Shown piece by piece: positions 1-9,948 of a DNA stretch of 64,000 nt (its first letter is position 1; the number at the start of each line of letters is the position of its first letter). This stretch comes from Nonomuraea jiangxiensis (GTDB lineage: Bacteria > Actinomycetota > Actinomycetes > Streptosporangiales > Streptosporangiaceae). Below the pieces are notes generated by a model. That model searched no databases. It worked only from the letters and a program-made list of their open reading frames with translations, and was not told where the DNA came from. The translations under genes were made by a program, and so were the position numbers. The stretch covers positions 171,766-235,765 of the forward strand of contig NZ_FNDJ01000001.1 in assembly GCF_900099965.1 (NCBI RefSeq), read 5' to 3'.

Positions 1-468
1 CCCGCGCCGACTTCTGGACCTTGGCTCGCATCGACCTTCATGACCCCGAGCCGCGCCGACTCCCGGGCCTCGGCCCGCGTCCACCTCGACCCCGAGCCGC
101 CGACCTCTGGACCTCGGCTCGTGCCGACCCCCGGACCCGACCCGACCCGAGTCGACCCCGGACCCGGTTCGGTCGGCCCCTGGCCCGGTCGGCGCGAACC
201 TCAGATCTGCCTGATGGGGACCGGTGTGGCCTCGGCCCTTGCCGTCAAGCTCTGCCGTCAAGCCCTGCCGTCAAGCTCTGCCGTTAGGCCCTGATGCTGG
301 AGCGTGCCGTCAGGCCGCTGGTCAGGCGCGATGGCAGGCTCGGCGATCCGGTGCTTCGACGGAACCTCGACGGAACTTGGACGGAACCTCGTGGGGCGCC
401 GCACCAGCTGTTCTCAGGATGTGAGATCAACGACATCGCTTCCCGAGACGTCTGGTAACGTCGTCTAC
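1..468. other. Region with no convincing gene, repeat-rich
   Basis: Frames that stay open here encode only Pro/Arg-rich low-complexity sequence and are best read as GC-rich shadow frames. A stretch of about 30 bases at 7-36 recurs with few changes at 100-129, and a 13-bp tandem array lies at 241-292. The right part should hold the leuA promoter, but I could not assign one with confidence. Confidence 0.5.
241..292. repeat. 13-bp tandem repeat, four units
   Basis: The unit GCCGTCAAGCTCT occurs at 241-253, with one change at 254-266, exactly again at 267-279, and degenerate at 280-292. It lies upstream of the leuA leader. No function is evident. Confidence 0.8.
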
Positions 469-513
469 ATGCTGCGCGGACTCCTGCTTAGCCGCCGCGG
501 CGGGGGCCTCTGA
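469..513 (+). CDS. leuA leader peptide (14 aa)
   Basis: This short ORF reads MLRGLLLSRRGGGL and stops 72 bp before leuA. Five of its 14 residues are leucine, three of them consecutive, as expected of a leader peptide that senses charged leucyl-tRNA through ribosome stalling. Leader-peptide control of actinobacterial leuA is established in the literature. The stop codon lies inside a GGCC-tctga-GGCC hairpin, and a second hairpin abuts the leuA ribosome binding site, so attenuation or translational control is plausible. Translation of the peptide itself is inferred. Confidence 0.65.
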   Translation: MLRGLLLSRRGGGL

Positions 514-2292
<1,779 letters not shown>

Positions 2293-2301
2293 CCGCAAAA
2301 C

Positions 2302-2331
2302 CCCGAGCCCCATCCGATGGGGCTCGGGTTT
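2302..2331. terminator. Bidirectional terminator after leuA
   Basis: A perfect 12-bp stem CCCGAGCCCCAT/ATGGGGCTCGGG (2302-2313 with 2317-2328) has a CCG loop. It is followed by TTT on the plus strand and preceded by AAAA, so it can end both leuA and the convergent lipoprotein gene. Confidence 0.9.
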
Positions 2332-2921
2332 CACCTTCCGGGTGTGCAGCCGTAAAGCTCGCCGTAGCGTTTCTGGGCGATACGCATAAGCGCGATCAGG
2401 TCCTTGATCCCATCCCTGCCTTTGGCGACCCGGGCTAGGTAGATAGTGATCAGTTGCTCTTTGTTGTCACATCGAAACTTTGAGACAACTCGGTATGGCT
2501 GATCGGAGAATGGCGTGTTCGGTAGGTATGCGGCTAGGCCATCGCCGAGGTCGGTGGGGAGCCTGACTCCGCCATGCCTGGTGTAGACCTGACGCCTGTC
2601 ATCGAGAACGAAATCCAGTTGGTCTCGAGACAGTCCGTTGCCCTCCTGCATCCACCTCACCTCCAATGGCCGAGGAGTTGTATCCGGCGCCCAACAGTCG
2701 CCGTCGCCCTGACTGCCGTCTGTCCTCTCGGCAAGATGGCCGGTTACGCCGCTGACTAGGCGAAATGCCTGCTCAGGGATAAGTTTGCAGACGTATGGTG
2801 CGGAGTCTACGACTGGTTGGGAAGCTGGGGGCGGTGCCGAGAGGGTGTTGCTCGCCGGGGTACAGGCTGTGGCAAGCAACACGAGGGCAATCAGAGTGAC
2901 AGACGGGAGAAAAGTTCTCAT
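2331..2921 (-). CDS. Secreted lipoprotein, DUF3558-like
   Basis: The 196-aa protein begins with a lipoprotein signal peptide: positive MR, a hydrophobic stretch, then LLATAC with the lipidated Cys near residue 20 and a Ser/Pro/Ala-rich linker. The mature part has four cysteines, in CKL, CWA, CDN and CTP, suggesting disulfides in an extracellular domain. Overall pattern resembles the actinobacterial DUF3558 lipoproteins, whose function is unknown. The start codon overlaps the stop of the upstream 735-aa gene in an ATGA, so the two are probably translated together. Confidence 0.7.
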   Translation of the reverse strand: MRTFLPSVTLIALVLLATACTPASNTLSAPPPASQPVVDSAPYVCKLIPEQAFRLVSGVTGHLAERTDGSQGDGDCWAPDTTPRPLEVRWMQEGNGLSRDQLDFVLDDRRQVYTRHGGVRLPTDLGDGLAAYLPNTPFSDQPYRVVSKFRCDNKEQLITIYLARVAKGRDGIKDLIALMRIAQKRYGELYGCTPGR

Positions 2922-5125
2922 TCACCGCTCCCAGGCGAGGAAGGGATCTGTAGGCCGAGATAGTCGTCCACCTCACTGGTCCTGCGAAAGGTGCTGCGGA
3001 AGCGGTCCAGTAGGTCGCTACTGCCTCCGGACTCCCGAGTCCATGCGAGCAACTGGCTGTATTCCTCCGGAGTCATTCCGGCGAAAGACTTGACCGTGCG
3101 CGGACTTCCGGCCGTGAATGACTGCTTTCCCTGGCCAAGTCCATCAAGCAAACCCTTGTTCAGTATGGCTGTGGCGAGCATCTGCTCCGCCAACCTCTCC
3201 ACCGCCAGCCGGTTGTCCGCCAGTGTCCGATGTGCTTGGTCCAGATCTCGCCCATATTCGGACATTCGCTGAGCGACTTGTTTGGCTACCTCGTCATACG
3301 CGGTTCCGGCTAGCTTGTCATAGCCTTTACCGACCAGTTCGCCGAAGGCTCCGATGGCCAGCTGGCCTGCCTGTCTCGATCCTGGCACGGGGAGCAGCCC
3401 CAGTGCGTTGCCCACCATGGTTTTCAGAGCTTCGTCCGCCTTCTTGTCGTCCAGCCCTTGGGCGATCAGTATCTGGCGGCGGATTTCCATGATGTGGCCG
3501 AAGGGGCGTGCCTCGGCCACCGTTCGATCCGTCAGGAACTGCTTGATGTCGGCCTTGTCGACCCGGCCATCCCCGTCGAAGTCGTACGCCTTGACGTCAG
3601 CCTCCGTGAAACCGAGCCGCTCGGCGTTGGAGGCGTCGAGACCGACCGGGGGTACGGTGTCGAGCGCCGCTCGCATATGTTCGGTCTGTGCTCTCACCAA
3701 CGCCTCAAAGGCGGCGTCGTCGGCGGTGGCCAGCGCCAGCGCGTAAGACATGTCCTGGGCTGCGACGTTGCCGAAGGTCGCATGGTTCAGGAGGAGCCGG
3801 GAGAGTTGATCGATGTTGGCCGCGATAGCGCGGCCCAAGGGGTAGCTCAGGGGAGCGTATCGATCGAACAGGTCTCTGTTCCTGAGCTCCAGGTTGCCGT
3901 CTGCGGCTTTGCCGAAGGCGGCGCGCACTTCATCTGCGAGGATCTTGGTCATCGCGGCGGCCAGTTCCTTGGAAGTCGGGTCCTGGCCGGTCGTCGCGAT
4001 CACCAGCATGTCTCTGATCGGCTTGTAGTCGTTCAGGAAGTGTGAAGCGCCCCACCGGGTCGTCAGCAGGTAGTCCAGAACGGACTCCGTCCACCCCGTC
4101 GGGGTGTGGTTCAGCAGAGCCTGGGACGCTTCCCGGCTGGACTTCGCCGCATGGAACAGGTCGTCCACCACTGATGACGGAGTCTTCATGCCGGGACTGC
4201 TCGCAGACATCTCCGGTCTCAGCAGGGTGCCGAGGCCGAGCGCGCCGGCCAAGTCGATGAGGGGCAGCTGCTTTCCCGTGACGAAACGGCCGAGCGGATC
4301 CCTGGCCGCTGCCCACTGGTCGTTGCGCTGCTCGTGTTCGTAGACGATCACGTCGCGCCCGACGAGTTCGATGAACTCCTTCGAGAACGGCGGATTCCCG
4401 TCGTGGGCGCGCCAGATGAGGGCCTGTGCCTGGTAGCCCGAGTACGTCGTGTCGCCTGACGTGTGCTGGGTCCGGCCCTCCTTCACCAGATCGTTGAGGA
4501 AGTCGGCGCCCGTGTACGCGGGGTTCTTCGGATCGGTTCCTGCGGCCAGGGCCGTGCTCAGCATGGCCAGGACCTTCTTGCCTTGGTCGGAGAGTTGGGT
4601 CACGAGCTCGGCGTTCTGGCGGCGCCTGGCGTCGTGCAGTTGCGCGGCGAGCGATCCTGGCAGCCGTGTCACGCCGCAGGCGCCCAAAGCGCCAAGGAAT
4701 GCCTTGACGAACTCCGCGTCGCCGGCTCTCGACGCATATTTCTCCAGCTCGGTCAGTGCTTTGGCATCTCCGTCCGCGGCTTTCAGCGCGGCCCGGGCAG
4801 CAAGTGTGCCGTCCAGCAGTCCGTTGGCGGCCTCCAGGTTGTCAGGAATCTCCAGAAAGCTTCCGGCGGGCGTGCTCCTGCCGAAGGTGACCTTCTGCCG
4901 CTGCAGCTCGTGGACCAGGTTCTGCCGCCGCCGGAGATCCTCGGCCTGGGTGGTGACTCGTCCGGCGAGCTGCCGTAGCCGTGCCGCCGGAGAAGTGTCG
5001 AGCCCGGCGCTCAGCAGCTCCCTGTGCAGGACCTGCGCCAGCTCCTCCAGCCGATTGGCGGTTTCGGTGTGCTTCATAGTCATCGTGTCGAATTCGGGCA
5101 GCTGGACTCCGCTGAACTCGCTCAT
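2918..5125 (-). CDS. Large helical EF-hand protein of a T7SS-like operon
   Basis: I do not recognise this 735-aa protein with certainty. It has no signal peptide or membrane helix and is rich in Ala/Leu helices, with a heptad-like region around residues 20-80. Near residue 513 there is a canonical EF-hand calcium loop, DFDGDGRVDKAD, with Asp at positions 1, 3, 5 and 12. The start ATG at 5125 overlaps the stop of the 80-aa gene, which decides against upstream starts. A small helical protein followed by a large one recalls WXG/LXG-type secretion substrates of type VII systems, and DUF6571-type proteins look similar from memory. No toxin domain is recognisable. Confidence 0.6.
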   Translation of the reverse strand: MSEFSGVQLPEFDTMTMKHTETANRLEELAQVLHRELLSAGLDTSPAARLRQLAGRVTTQAEDLRRRQNLVHELQRQKVTFGRSTPAGSFLEIPDNLEAANGLLDGTLAARAALKAADGDAKALTELEKYASRAGDAEFVKAFLGALGACGVTRLPGSLAAQLHDARRRQNAELVTQLSDQGKKVLAMLSTALAAGTDPKNPAYTGADFLNDLVKEGRTQHTSGDTTYSGYQAQALIWRAHDGNPPFSKEFIELVGRDVIVYEHEQRNDQWAAARDPLGRFVTGKQLPLIDLAGALGLGTLLRPEMSASSPGMKTPSSVVDDLFHAAKSSREASQALLNHTPTGWTESVLDYLLTTRWGASHFLNDYKPIRDMLVIATTGQDPTSKELAAAMTKILADEVRAAFGKAADGNLELRNRDLFDRYAPLSYPLGRAIAANIDQLSRLLLNHATFGNVAAQDMSYALALATADDAAFEALVRAQTEHMRAALDTVPPVGLDASNAERLGFTEADVKAYDFDGDGRVDKADIKQFLTDRTVAEARPFGHIMEIRRQILIAQGLDDKKADEALKTMVGNALGLLPVPGSRQAGQLAIGAFGELVGKGYDKLAGTAYDEVAKQVAQRMSEYGRDLDQAHRTLADNRLAVERLAEQMLATAILNKGLLDGLGQGKQSFTAGSPRTVKSFAGMTPEEYSQLLAWTRESGGSSDLLDRFRSTFRRTSEVDDYLGLQIPSSPGSGE

Positions 5126-5364
5126 GGCTGGTCCGGAATCGAGGCCAGCTTCTGGTGGGCGCTGTGTACGGCCTGCGTGAGCACGGCCCGCAATTCTCGC
5201 TGGTCCGCGTGAACCTGGGTGCCGAACCGGCTGCCCGCGGGCCCCACCCATGCGTCGTTCGCCATGAAACGGCAGGAGGGATCCAGTGCGCACCAGTGAT
5301 CGTCCGACAGCCGCTGAAGCCGCTGGGCAACAGCTCGTATCGCCTCACGATCGAGGTCAACCAC
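5122..5364 (-). CDS. Small WXG100-like helical protein
   Basis: This 80-aa protein is mostly helix, with a central short motif DAWVGPAGSRF between two amphipathic helices. The arrangement, helix then W-x-G-like turn then helix (WVG here), fits the ESAT-6/WXG100 fold used by type VII secretion, but it is short and the match is by eye. It is the first gene of the operon and ATGA-coupled to the 735-aa gene, which suggests that the two products form a complex. Confidence 0.6.
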   Translation of the reverse strand: MVDLDREAIRAVAQRLQRLSDDHWCALDPSCRFMANDAWVGPAGSRFGTQVHADQRELRAVLTQAVHSAHQKLASIPDQP

Positions 5365-5635
5365 GATGATCCTCCACGTACAGTTCGCTGCCCAGAACAG
5401 ATCGGGAGGCGGCGTTCCCCAAGGTCTTCACACGGTAATCAACATCACGTCAACAGAACAAGCTTAAAACCGGTGAAAGGCATAGCGCGTTCGAGCTTTG
5501 ATTGATAATGGGATGGTTTGCCGGAATGGAGTACGGCTTCGATTTCTTGCGAACGGACGCCAGTAAGCAAGTTGGTAGATATGCGAGATTTGGCGGTCTT
5601 GGAATTGATGCGAAATGGGCAGTGGTGGCAATCAG

Positions 5636-5667
5636 GGGATCAAGGGATCAAGGGATCAAGGGATCAA
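5636..5667. repeat. 8-bp tandem repeat, four exact copies
   Basis: The unit GGGATCAA is repeated four times without change. Such arrays vary in number by slippage. No gene is affected in this copy. Confidence 0.9.
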
Positions 5668-5765
5668 GCGGACGTCCGTCGGTGCCGATGACTGCACGAG
5701 CAAGGGAAGCGGTACGCACGGGGCTTATCGCGGAGGTCGGCTCTGGTCCCTTAGGAGCTGCGGGC

Positions 5766-5826
5766 TTGTTTCTGTCAGGGCCGCTCGCGGTCAACGTTGT
5801 TTCTGTCAGGCTGCTCGCGGTCGACG
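5766..5826. repeat. Tandem duplication of about 31 bp
   Basis: A unit starting TTGTTTCTGTCAGG and ending GCTCGCGGTC-A/G-ACG occurs at 5766-5796 and, with one deletion and two changes, again at 5797-5826. Confidence 0.85.
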
Positions 5827-6005
5827 AGGGGGTCGAGGCCATGGGGAGAGGCTGCCGGAGGTGCCAGAGGCTGCTGGAGATGCTGAGGTGCTGAGGGTCT
5901 TGGCCTGCGTGGTCGGTCGGCATTTGCGTCTGGAATTGGTTCAGGTCTGCGGGGGGTCTCGTTGGGTGAACGTTCCTTGATGTCGTTCGGCCGGGTTTTT
6001 GAGTT

Positions 6006-6698
6006 TTACTGGGTGAATCCCAAGGTCTCGGCCAGTAGGCGCATGGAGTGGCCGAAGGCTGTGTGGCGGTCTTCGATGGTGTTCTGGAATTGGCCGAAGA
6101 CCTCGAAGTTGACCCAGCCGTACAGTGCTGTCCAGGCGGAGATGGCCTGCCAGATCACGCTGTCGGGGACGCCGGGCATGAGGTCGCGGAAGACGGCCGT
6201 GTCGGCGTCCAGTGCGGCGGGGGGTTCGGTGGTGGGTGTTCTCATGGCGCCCGCTTGCCAGGCGTCGGAGACTATCCGGCTCAGTACGGCGACGTCGCGC
6301 ACACGGGCCGCGACCGTGTCCTGGGGGGCCTGGTAGCCGGGCACGGGGGAGCCGTAGATCAGCGCGTATTCGTGCGGGTGGGCCACCGCCCAGTCGCGTA
6401 CGGCGTCGCAGGCGGCCAGCCACCGGCCCAGGTAGTCATCCGGGGGGCAGGCGGCCTCGGTCTGCTCCACGGCCGCGCCGAGGGCGTTGTAGCCGTCGAT
6501 GATCAAGGCGGTGAGCAGGTCGTCGCGGCTCGGGAAATAGCGGTAGATGGCCGAGGAGACCATGCCCATCTCCCGCGCTACGGCCCGCAGTGACAGGCCG
6601 CCGGCGCCCTCAGTGGCGAGCTGGCGGCGCGCGATGTCGGTGATTTCCCTGGTGAGCTCGGCCCGGACGCGTTCTCTGGCGGTGCGGCTGGCGGTCAT
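6006..6698 (-). CDS. TetR family regulator
   Basis: This 230-aa repressor has a classic TetR N-terminal helix-turn-helix: residues 10-60 with GLSLRAVAREMGM and the recognition segment SSAIYRYFPSRDDLL. The C-terminal ligand-binding half resembles the group with a conserved W-x-x-AW core (TetR_C_13/WHG type). It is transcribed away from the YrdB-epimerase-oxidoreductase operon. Inverted repeats in the 117-bp gap are good candidate operators, so it probably represses itself and that operon. The ligand is unknown. Confidence 0.9.
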   Translation of the reverse strand: MTASRTARERVRAELTREITDIARRQLATEGAGGLSLRAVAREMGMVSSAIYRYFPSRDDLLTALIIDGYNALGAAVEQTEAACPPDDYLGRWLAACDAVRDWAVAHPHEYALIYGSPVPGYQAPQDTVAARVRDVAVLSRIVSDAWQAGAMRTPTTEPPAALDADTAVFRDLMPGVPDSVIWQAISAWTALYGWVNFEVFGQFQNTIEDRHTAFGHSMRLLAETLGFTQ

Positions 6699-6731
6699 GT
6701 CCGGCAGCTTATCAGAGCGGTAGAAAGAAAC

Positions 6732-6781
6732 GAGAGCGCTGCTCTTGACGGACAGTGCTCTCGCTAGAGAGCATTGCTCTC
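6732..6781. promoter_or_regulatory. Putative TetR operator cluster
   Basis: Two inverted repeats share the half-site GAGAGC: AGAGC-gct-GCTCT (6733-6745) and the perfect TGCTCTC-gcta-GAGAGCA (6756-6773). A third half-site GCTCTC follows at 6776-6781. A TTGACG at 6745-6750 could be the -35 box of the rightward promoter, which the repeats would then cover. The left repeat also resembles the CelR-like boxes near 26.6 kb. Confidence 0.6.
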
Positions 6782-6815
6782 GGAAGAAAGCGGCGATTGT
6801 TCACGGAGGTCCCCC

Positions 6816-7169
6816 ATGCTCGCCCTTGCCAAGTACGCCAACGCGGCGTTGATGTTCTTCCTCGAACTCGGCGTGCTGGGCTCGGTGGGCTACTGGGGGT
6901 TCACGCTCGACTCCGGCTGGGCGATCAAGCTGCTGGCCGGGCTCGGCGGCCCGGCGCTGTTCATCGCGGTGTGGGCGTTGTTCGGCGCGGGCGGTGGCGC
7001 GAACGCCACCTTCCCGCTCACCGGCCTGGCCCGAGCCGCCCTGGAGATCGTCTGGTTCGGCGGTGGCGCCCTTGCCCTCTACGCAGCGGGCGTGGTCACC
7101 CCGGCCGTCGTCTTCTTCGTCCTTTTTGCTATGAATGCGGTTCTTCGCATCGTCTGGAAGCAGGTCTGA
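6816..7169 (+). CDS. yrdB: YrdB family membrane protein (DUF2568)
   Basis: The 117-aa protein has four predicted membrane helices, with little outside the membrane. The pattern (an N-terminal LELGVLGSVGYWGF helix and a C-terminal FVLFAMNAVLRI helix) matches the YrdB/DUF2568 family, whose function is unknown. The chosen ATG has a CGGAGGT site 6 bases upstream. It is followed after 2 bp by the epimerase gene, in a TetR-controlled operon. Confidence 0.8.
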   Translation: MLALAKYANAALMFFLELGVLGSVGYWGFTLDSGWAIKLLAGLGGPALFIAVWALFGAGGGANATFPLTGLARAALEIVWFGGGALALYAAGVVTPAVVFFVLFAMNAVLRIVWKQV

Positions 7170-7171
7170 TC

Positions 7172-8083
7172 ATGGGTAAGCACGTCGTCGTCGGTTCCGG
7201 CCAGGTCGGCTCGCACGTGGCCGCCAAGCTGATCGAACAGGGGCACGAGGTCACCGTCGTGACCCGCTCGGGCAGCGGTCCCGAAGGGGCGGTCAAGGTG
7301 GCCGCCGACGTCGCGGACCGGGCCAGGATGGTCGAGGTCACCAAGGGCGCGGACGTCCTCTACAACTGCGTCAACCCGAAATACCACCGCTGGCTGACCG
7401 ACTGGCCGCCGATGGCCGAGTCGTTCCTGGCCGCCGCGGAGTCCAGCGGAGCCGTGTACGTGATCCTCGGCAACCTCTACCCGTACGGGCCCGTCCAGGG
7501 GCCCATGACCGAGGACCTGCCACTCGCCTCCGACAACCCCAAGGCGATGGTGCGGGCGAAGATGTGGCGGGACGCGCTCGCGCTGCACGAGGCGGGCCGG
7601 ATCAGGACCACCGAGGTACGGGGCTCCGACTACTTCGGGCCCGGCGCCACCGACCAGGCCTACCTGGGCGACCGGTTCCTGGTGCCGCTGCGGGCCGGGC
7701 GGACCATCCAGCTCCCCTACCCCCTGGACGTGCCGCACAGCTGGACGTACCTGCCCGACGTGGCCGACGCGCTGATCGTGGCCGGTAGGGACGAGCGGGC
7801 CTGGGGCCGGCCCTGGCACGTGCCCACGAGCGACCCGCTGTCCTTCCGCGAGGTCGGCGACCGGATGGCCGCCATCCTGGGCCGCCCGGCGCCCAAGCTG
7901 GCGCGGCTGCCCTGGCCGCTGGTGCAGGTGGGCGGCCTGTTCTCGCCGATGATCGGCGAGCTGCGGCACGTCCGCTACCAGTTCACGGCGCCTTACGTGC
8001 TCGACTCCTCGGCGTTCCAGCGGACGTTCGGCATCGCGCCTACTCCGATCGAGGCGGCGCTCAAGGCTACGCTCGAAGCGTGA
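7172..8083 (+). CDS. NAD(P)-dependent epimerase/dehydratase family protein
   Basis: This 303-aa protein is an extended-SDR-like enzyme. The N-terminus has a Rossmann nucleotide-binding turn, VVVGSGQVGSHVA. The family's YxxxK pair is not obvious, so the catalytic chemistry is uncertain. A segment GNLYPYGPV and the HSWTYLPDVADAL motif match atypical SDRs such as NmrA-like and nucleoside-diphosphate-sugar epimerases. It lies second in the TetR-facing operon and overlaps the downstream oxidoreductase start by 4 bp. Substrate unknown. Confidence 0.8.
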   Translation: MGKHVVVGSGQVGSHVAAKLIEQGHEVTVVTRSGSGPEGAVKVAADVADRARMVEVTKGADVLYNCVNPKYHRWLTDWPPMAESFLAAAESSGAVYVILGNLYPYGPVQGPMTEDLPLASDNPKAMVRAKMWRDALALHEAGRIRTTEVRGSDYFGPGATDQAYLGDRFLVPLRAGRTIQLPYPLDVPHSWTYLPDVADALIVAGRDERAWGRPWHVPTSDPLSFREVGDRMAAILGRPAPKLARLPWPLVQVGGLFSPMIGELRHVRYQFTAPYVLDSSAFQRTFGIAPTPIEAALKATLEA

Positions 8084-8967
8084 AGATAGCCATGATCGGT
8101 CTGGGCGACATCGCGGAGAAGGCCTACCTTCCCGTGCTTGCCGCTCAGCCATCCCTCGACCTGCACCTCTGTACCCGCAACCAGGCCCGGCTCGACCGGC
8201 TCGGCGACACCTACCGGATCGCCGGCCGGTCGACGAGCCTGGACGAGGTGATCAAGGCGGGGGTCGACGCGGCCTTCGTGCACGCCGCTACCGAGGCCCA
8301 CCCCGGGCTCGTCGAGTCGCTGCTCAGCGCCGGGATCCACGTCTACGTCGACAAGCCGATCGCCTACAAGCTGGCCGAGTCCGAGCGCCTGGTACGCCTG
8401 GCGAAGGCCGAGGACAGATCCCTGATGGTCGGCTTCAACCGGCGCTACGCACCCGGATATGTCGGACTTGCCGCCCTTCCCCGTCATCTCATCCTGATGG
8501 AGAAGAACCGCGACAATTACCCCGACGCCCCCCGACGGGCGATATTTGATGACTTCATTCATGTAGTGGACACCCTCAGATTCCTCGCCCCCGGCCCGGT
8601 CACCGGCACCACCATCCGGACCCGCGTCAAGGACGGCCTGATCGAGCACATCGTCCTGGAGCTCTCTGGCACCGGCTTCACCGCCATCGGCGTCATGAAC
8701 CGGGCGAGCGGCGCGAGCGAGGAGTCCTGCGAGGTCATGGGCGACGGGGTCAAGCGCCGCGTGGTCAACCTCGGCGACGTGACCGACTACCGCGGCGGCG
8801 AGACGCTCACCAGGCGGCCCGACTGGGTGCCGGTGGCCAGGCAGCGCGGCATCGAGCAGATCTGCCTGGAGTTCCTCGCCGCCGTGCGCGCGGGCCGCAG
8901 GATCAGCGCGGAGGACGCCCTGACCACCCACGCCATCTGCGAGGACATCGTCAGCCAGGCGGCTTGA
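8080..8967 (+). CDS. Gfo/Idh/MocA family oxidoreductase
   Basis: The 295-aa protein starts with the Rossmann motif IAMIGLGDIAEKAYLP and has the family's conserved VDKPIA near residue 92, whose lysine is the usual catalytic residue. The C-terminal alpha/beta domain binds substrate, probably a sugar or polyol, in an NAD(P)-dependent reaction. The GTG start overlaps the epimerase stop, so the genes are translationally coupled. Its 3-prime end overlaps the convergent protease gene by 17 bp. Confidence 0.9.
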   Translation: MKIAMIGLGDIAEKAYLPVLAAQPSLDLHLCTRNQARLDRLGDTYRIAGRSTSLDEVIKAGVDAAFVHAATEAHPGLVESLLSAGIHVYVDKPIAYKLAESERLVRLAKAEDRSLMVGFNRRYAPGYVGLAALPRHLILMEKNRDNYPDAPRRAIFDDFIHVVDTLRFLAPGPVTGTTIRTRVKDGLIEHIVLELSGTGFTAIGVMNRASGASEESCEVMGDGVKRRVVNLGDVTDYRGGETLTRRPDWVPVARQRGIEQICLEFLAAVRAGRRISAEDALTTHAICEDIVSQAA

Positions 8968-9892
8968 GCGGCGTCGGCTCCGCGGCCGCGGCAGGGGCCG
9001 GGGCGGGAGCGAGCGTGGGGGCGGGAGTGGGGGCCGGCGTGGGGGTAGGGGTGGCCTCGTCGCGCTTGCCGGGCTGCCGTTCCAGGAGCATCGACTGGTC
9101 GGCACGGGCGAGCATGCGCTCGAAGACCCGGCCCCCGAGCCTGGTGATCACGGTATAGCCCTTGGTGTCGCTCAACGGGCTGGAGGACGACACCACGCCC
9201 GCCAGCGCGCCCCCGTAGAGCGCGGGCCCGCCGCTGCCGCCCGCGGCGGCGTGGCAGTTGCGGGTGACCAGCAGGCCGGGGCCGTGGTGCAGGCCCTCGA
9301 CGGCGTCGCCCACGCACCGGTACATCGTCATCCCCGGATAGCCCTTGCCCACCGGGTAGCCGAGCAGCTCCAGCCCGCGCAGCTCCGTGCCCTGGGAGGT
9401 GGGCATCGGCCGCAGCCCGCGCCCGGTCACGGCCTCCAGCGGGCGCCCCCGCCGTACGACGCCGACCAGGCCGACGTCGTACGGCAGCAGGCTGGGGGAG
9501 TACGGCTCGGTGCGCCACCGTTCGGGCACCCAGATGCGTACGGCGGGCCAGACCCCCAGCCGCGGCCGCCCGCGCTCGTACCCCGGCAGGAAGGCGAGGT
9601 GCTTGAGCGGCCGGCCGTCGTGATACAGGCAGTGCGCGGCCGTCAGCACCAGGCTGCGGCTGCGCGAGCCGATCACCGTGCCCCCGCACACCACGTCCGT
9701 GCGTGTGACCGGGTCGCGGCCGAGCAGCACTCCGGTGAGCCGCCGCGCCCCCGTGTAGGGGCGCGGGACCGGTGCGTAGCCCAGGCGGTCGCCGTCGGGG
9801 GTCAGCACTCTGGGAGTGGGCACGCTATGTTGCGACACCTCGGCGACGGCGGCTGGATCGAGCAGGACCACGGGCAGCACCAACCTGAGCAC
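8951..9892 (-). CDS. Secreted trypsin-like serine protease
   Basis: The 313-aa protein has a short hydrophobic N-terminus that should act as a signal peptide. The chymotrypsin-fold triad is visible: His87 in TAAHC, Asp139 in PYDVGL and Ser220 in GGSGGPAL. The last 45 residues are a Pro/Thr/Ala-rich repeat tail, likely disordered or wall-spanning. It resembles actinobacterial V8/trypsin-like peptidases and should act outside the cell. Monocistronic; substrates unknown. Confidence 0.88.
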   Translation of the reverse strand: MLRLVLPVVLLDPAAVAEVSQHSVPTPRVLTPDGDRLGYAPVPRPYTGARRLTGVLLGRDPVTRTDVVCGGTVIGSRSRSLVLTAAHCLYHDGRPLKHLAFLPGYERGRPRLGVWPAVRIWVPERWRTEPYSPSLLPYDVGLVGVVRRGRPLEAVTGRGLRPMPTSQGTELRGLELLGYPVGKGYPGMTMYRCVGDAVEGLHHGPGLLVTRNCHAAAGGSGGPALYGGALAGVVSSSSPLSDTKGYTVITRLGGRVFERMLARADQSMLLERQPGKRDEATPTPTPAPTPAPTLAPAPAPAAAAEPTPLKPPG

Positions 9893-9948
9893 TTTCCCAC
9901 TCTACGGGGAAGATGATCAATGCCCTGACCTGCGACACTAAGGTTTCG

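Larger units (their letters stand above)
5365..6005. other. Non-coding stretch with short tandem repeats
   Basis: I see no convincing gene in these 640 bp. Open frames exist on both strands but lack good ribosome binding sites and recognisable domains. The first 200 bp are clearly less GC-rich than the surroundings and should carry the promoter of the minus-strand operon. Two tandem repeats, at 5636-5667 and 5766-5826, lie inside it. Confidence 0.55.

Noticed and set aside
5633..5667. Short repeats as a CRISPR array
   Set aside because: Units are 8 bp with no spacers.
5502..5894. Possible 130-aa gene on the plus strand
   Set aside because: No ribosome binding site, mixed codon bias and a sequence built partly from the tandem repeats.
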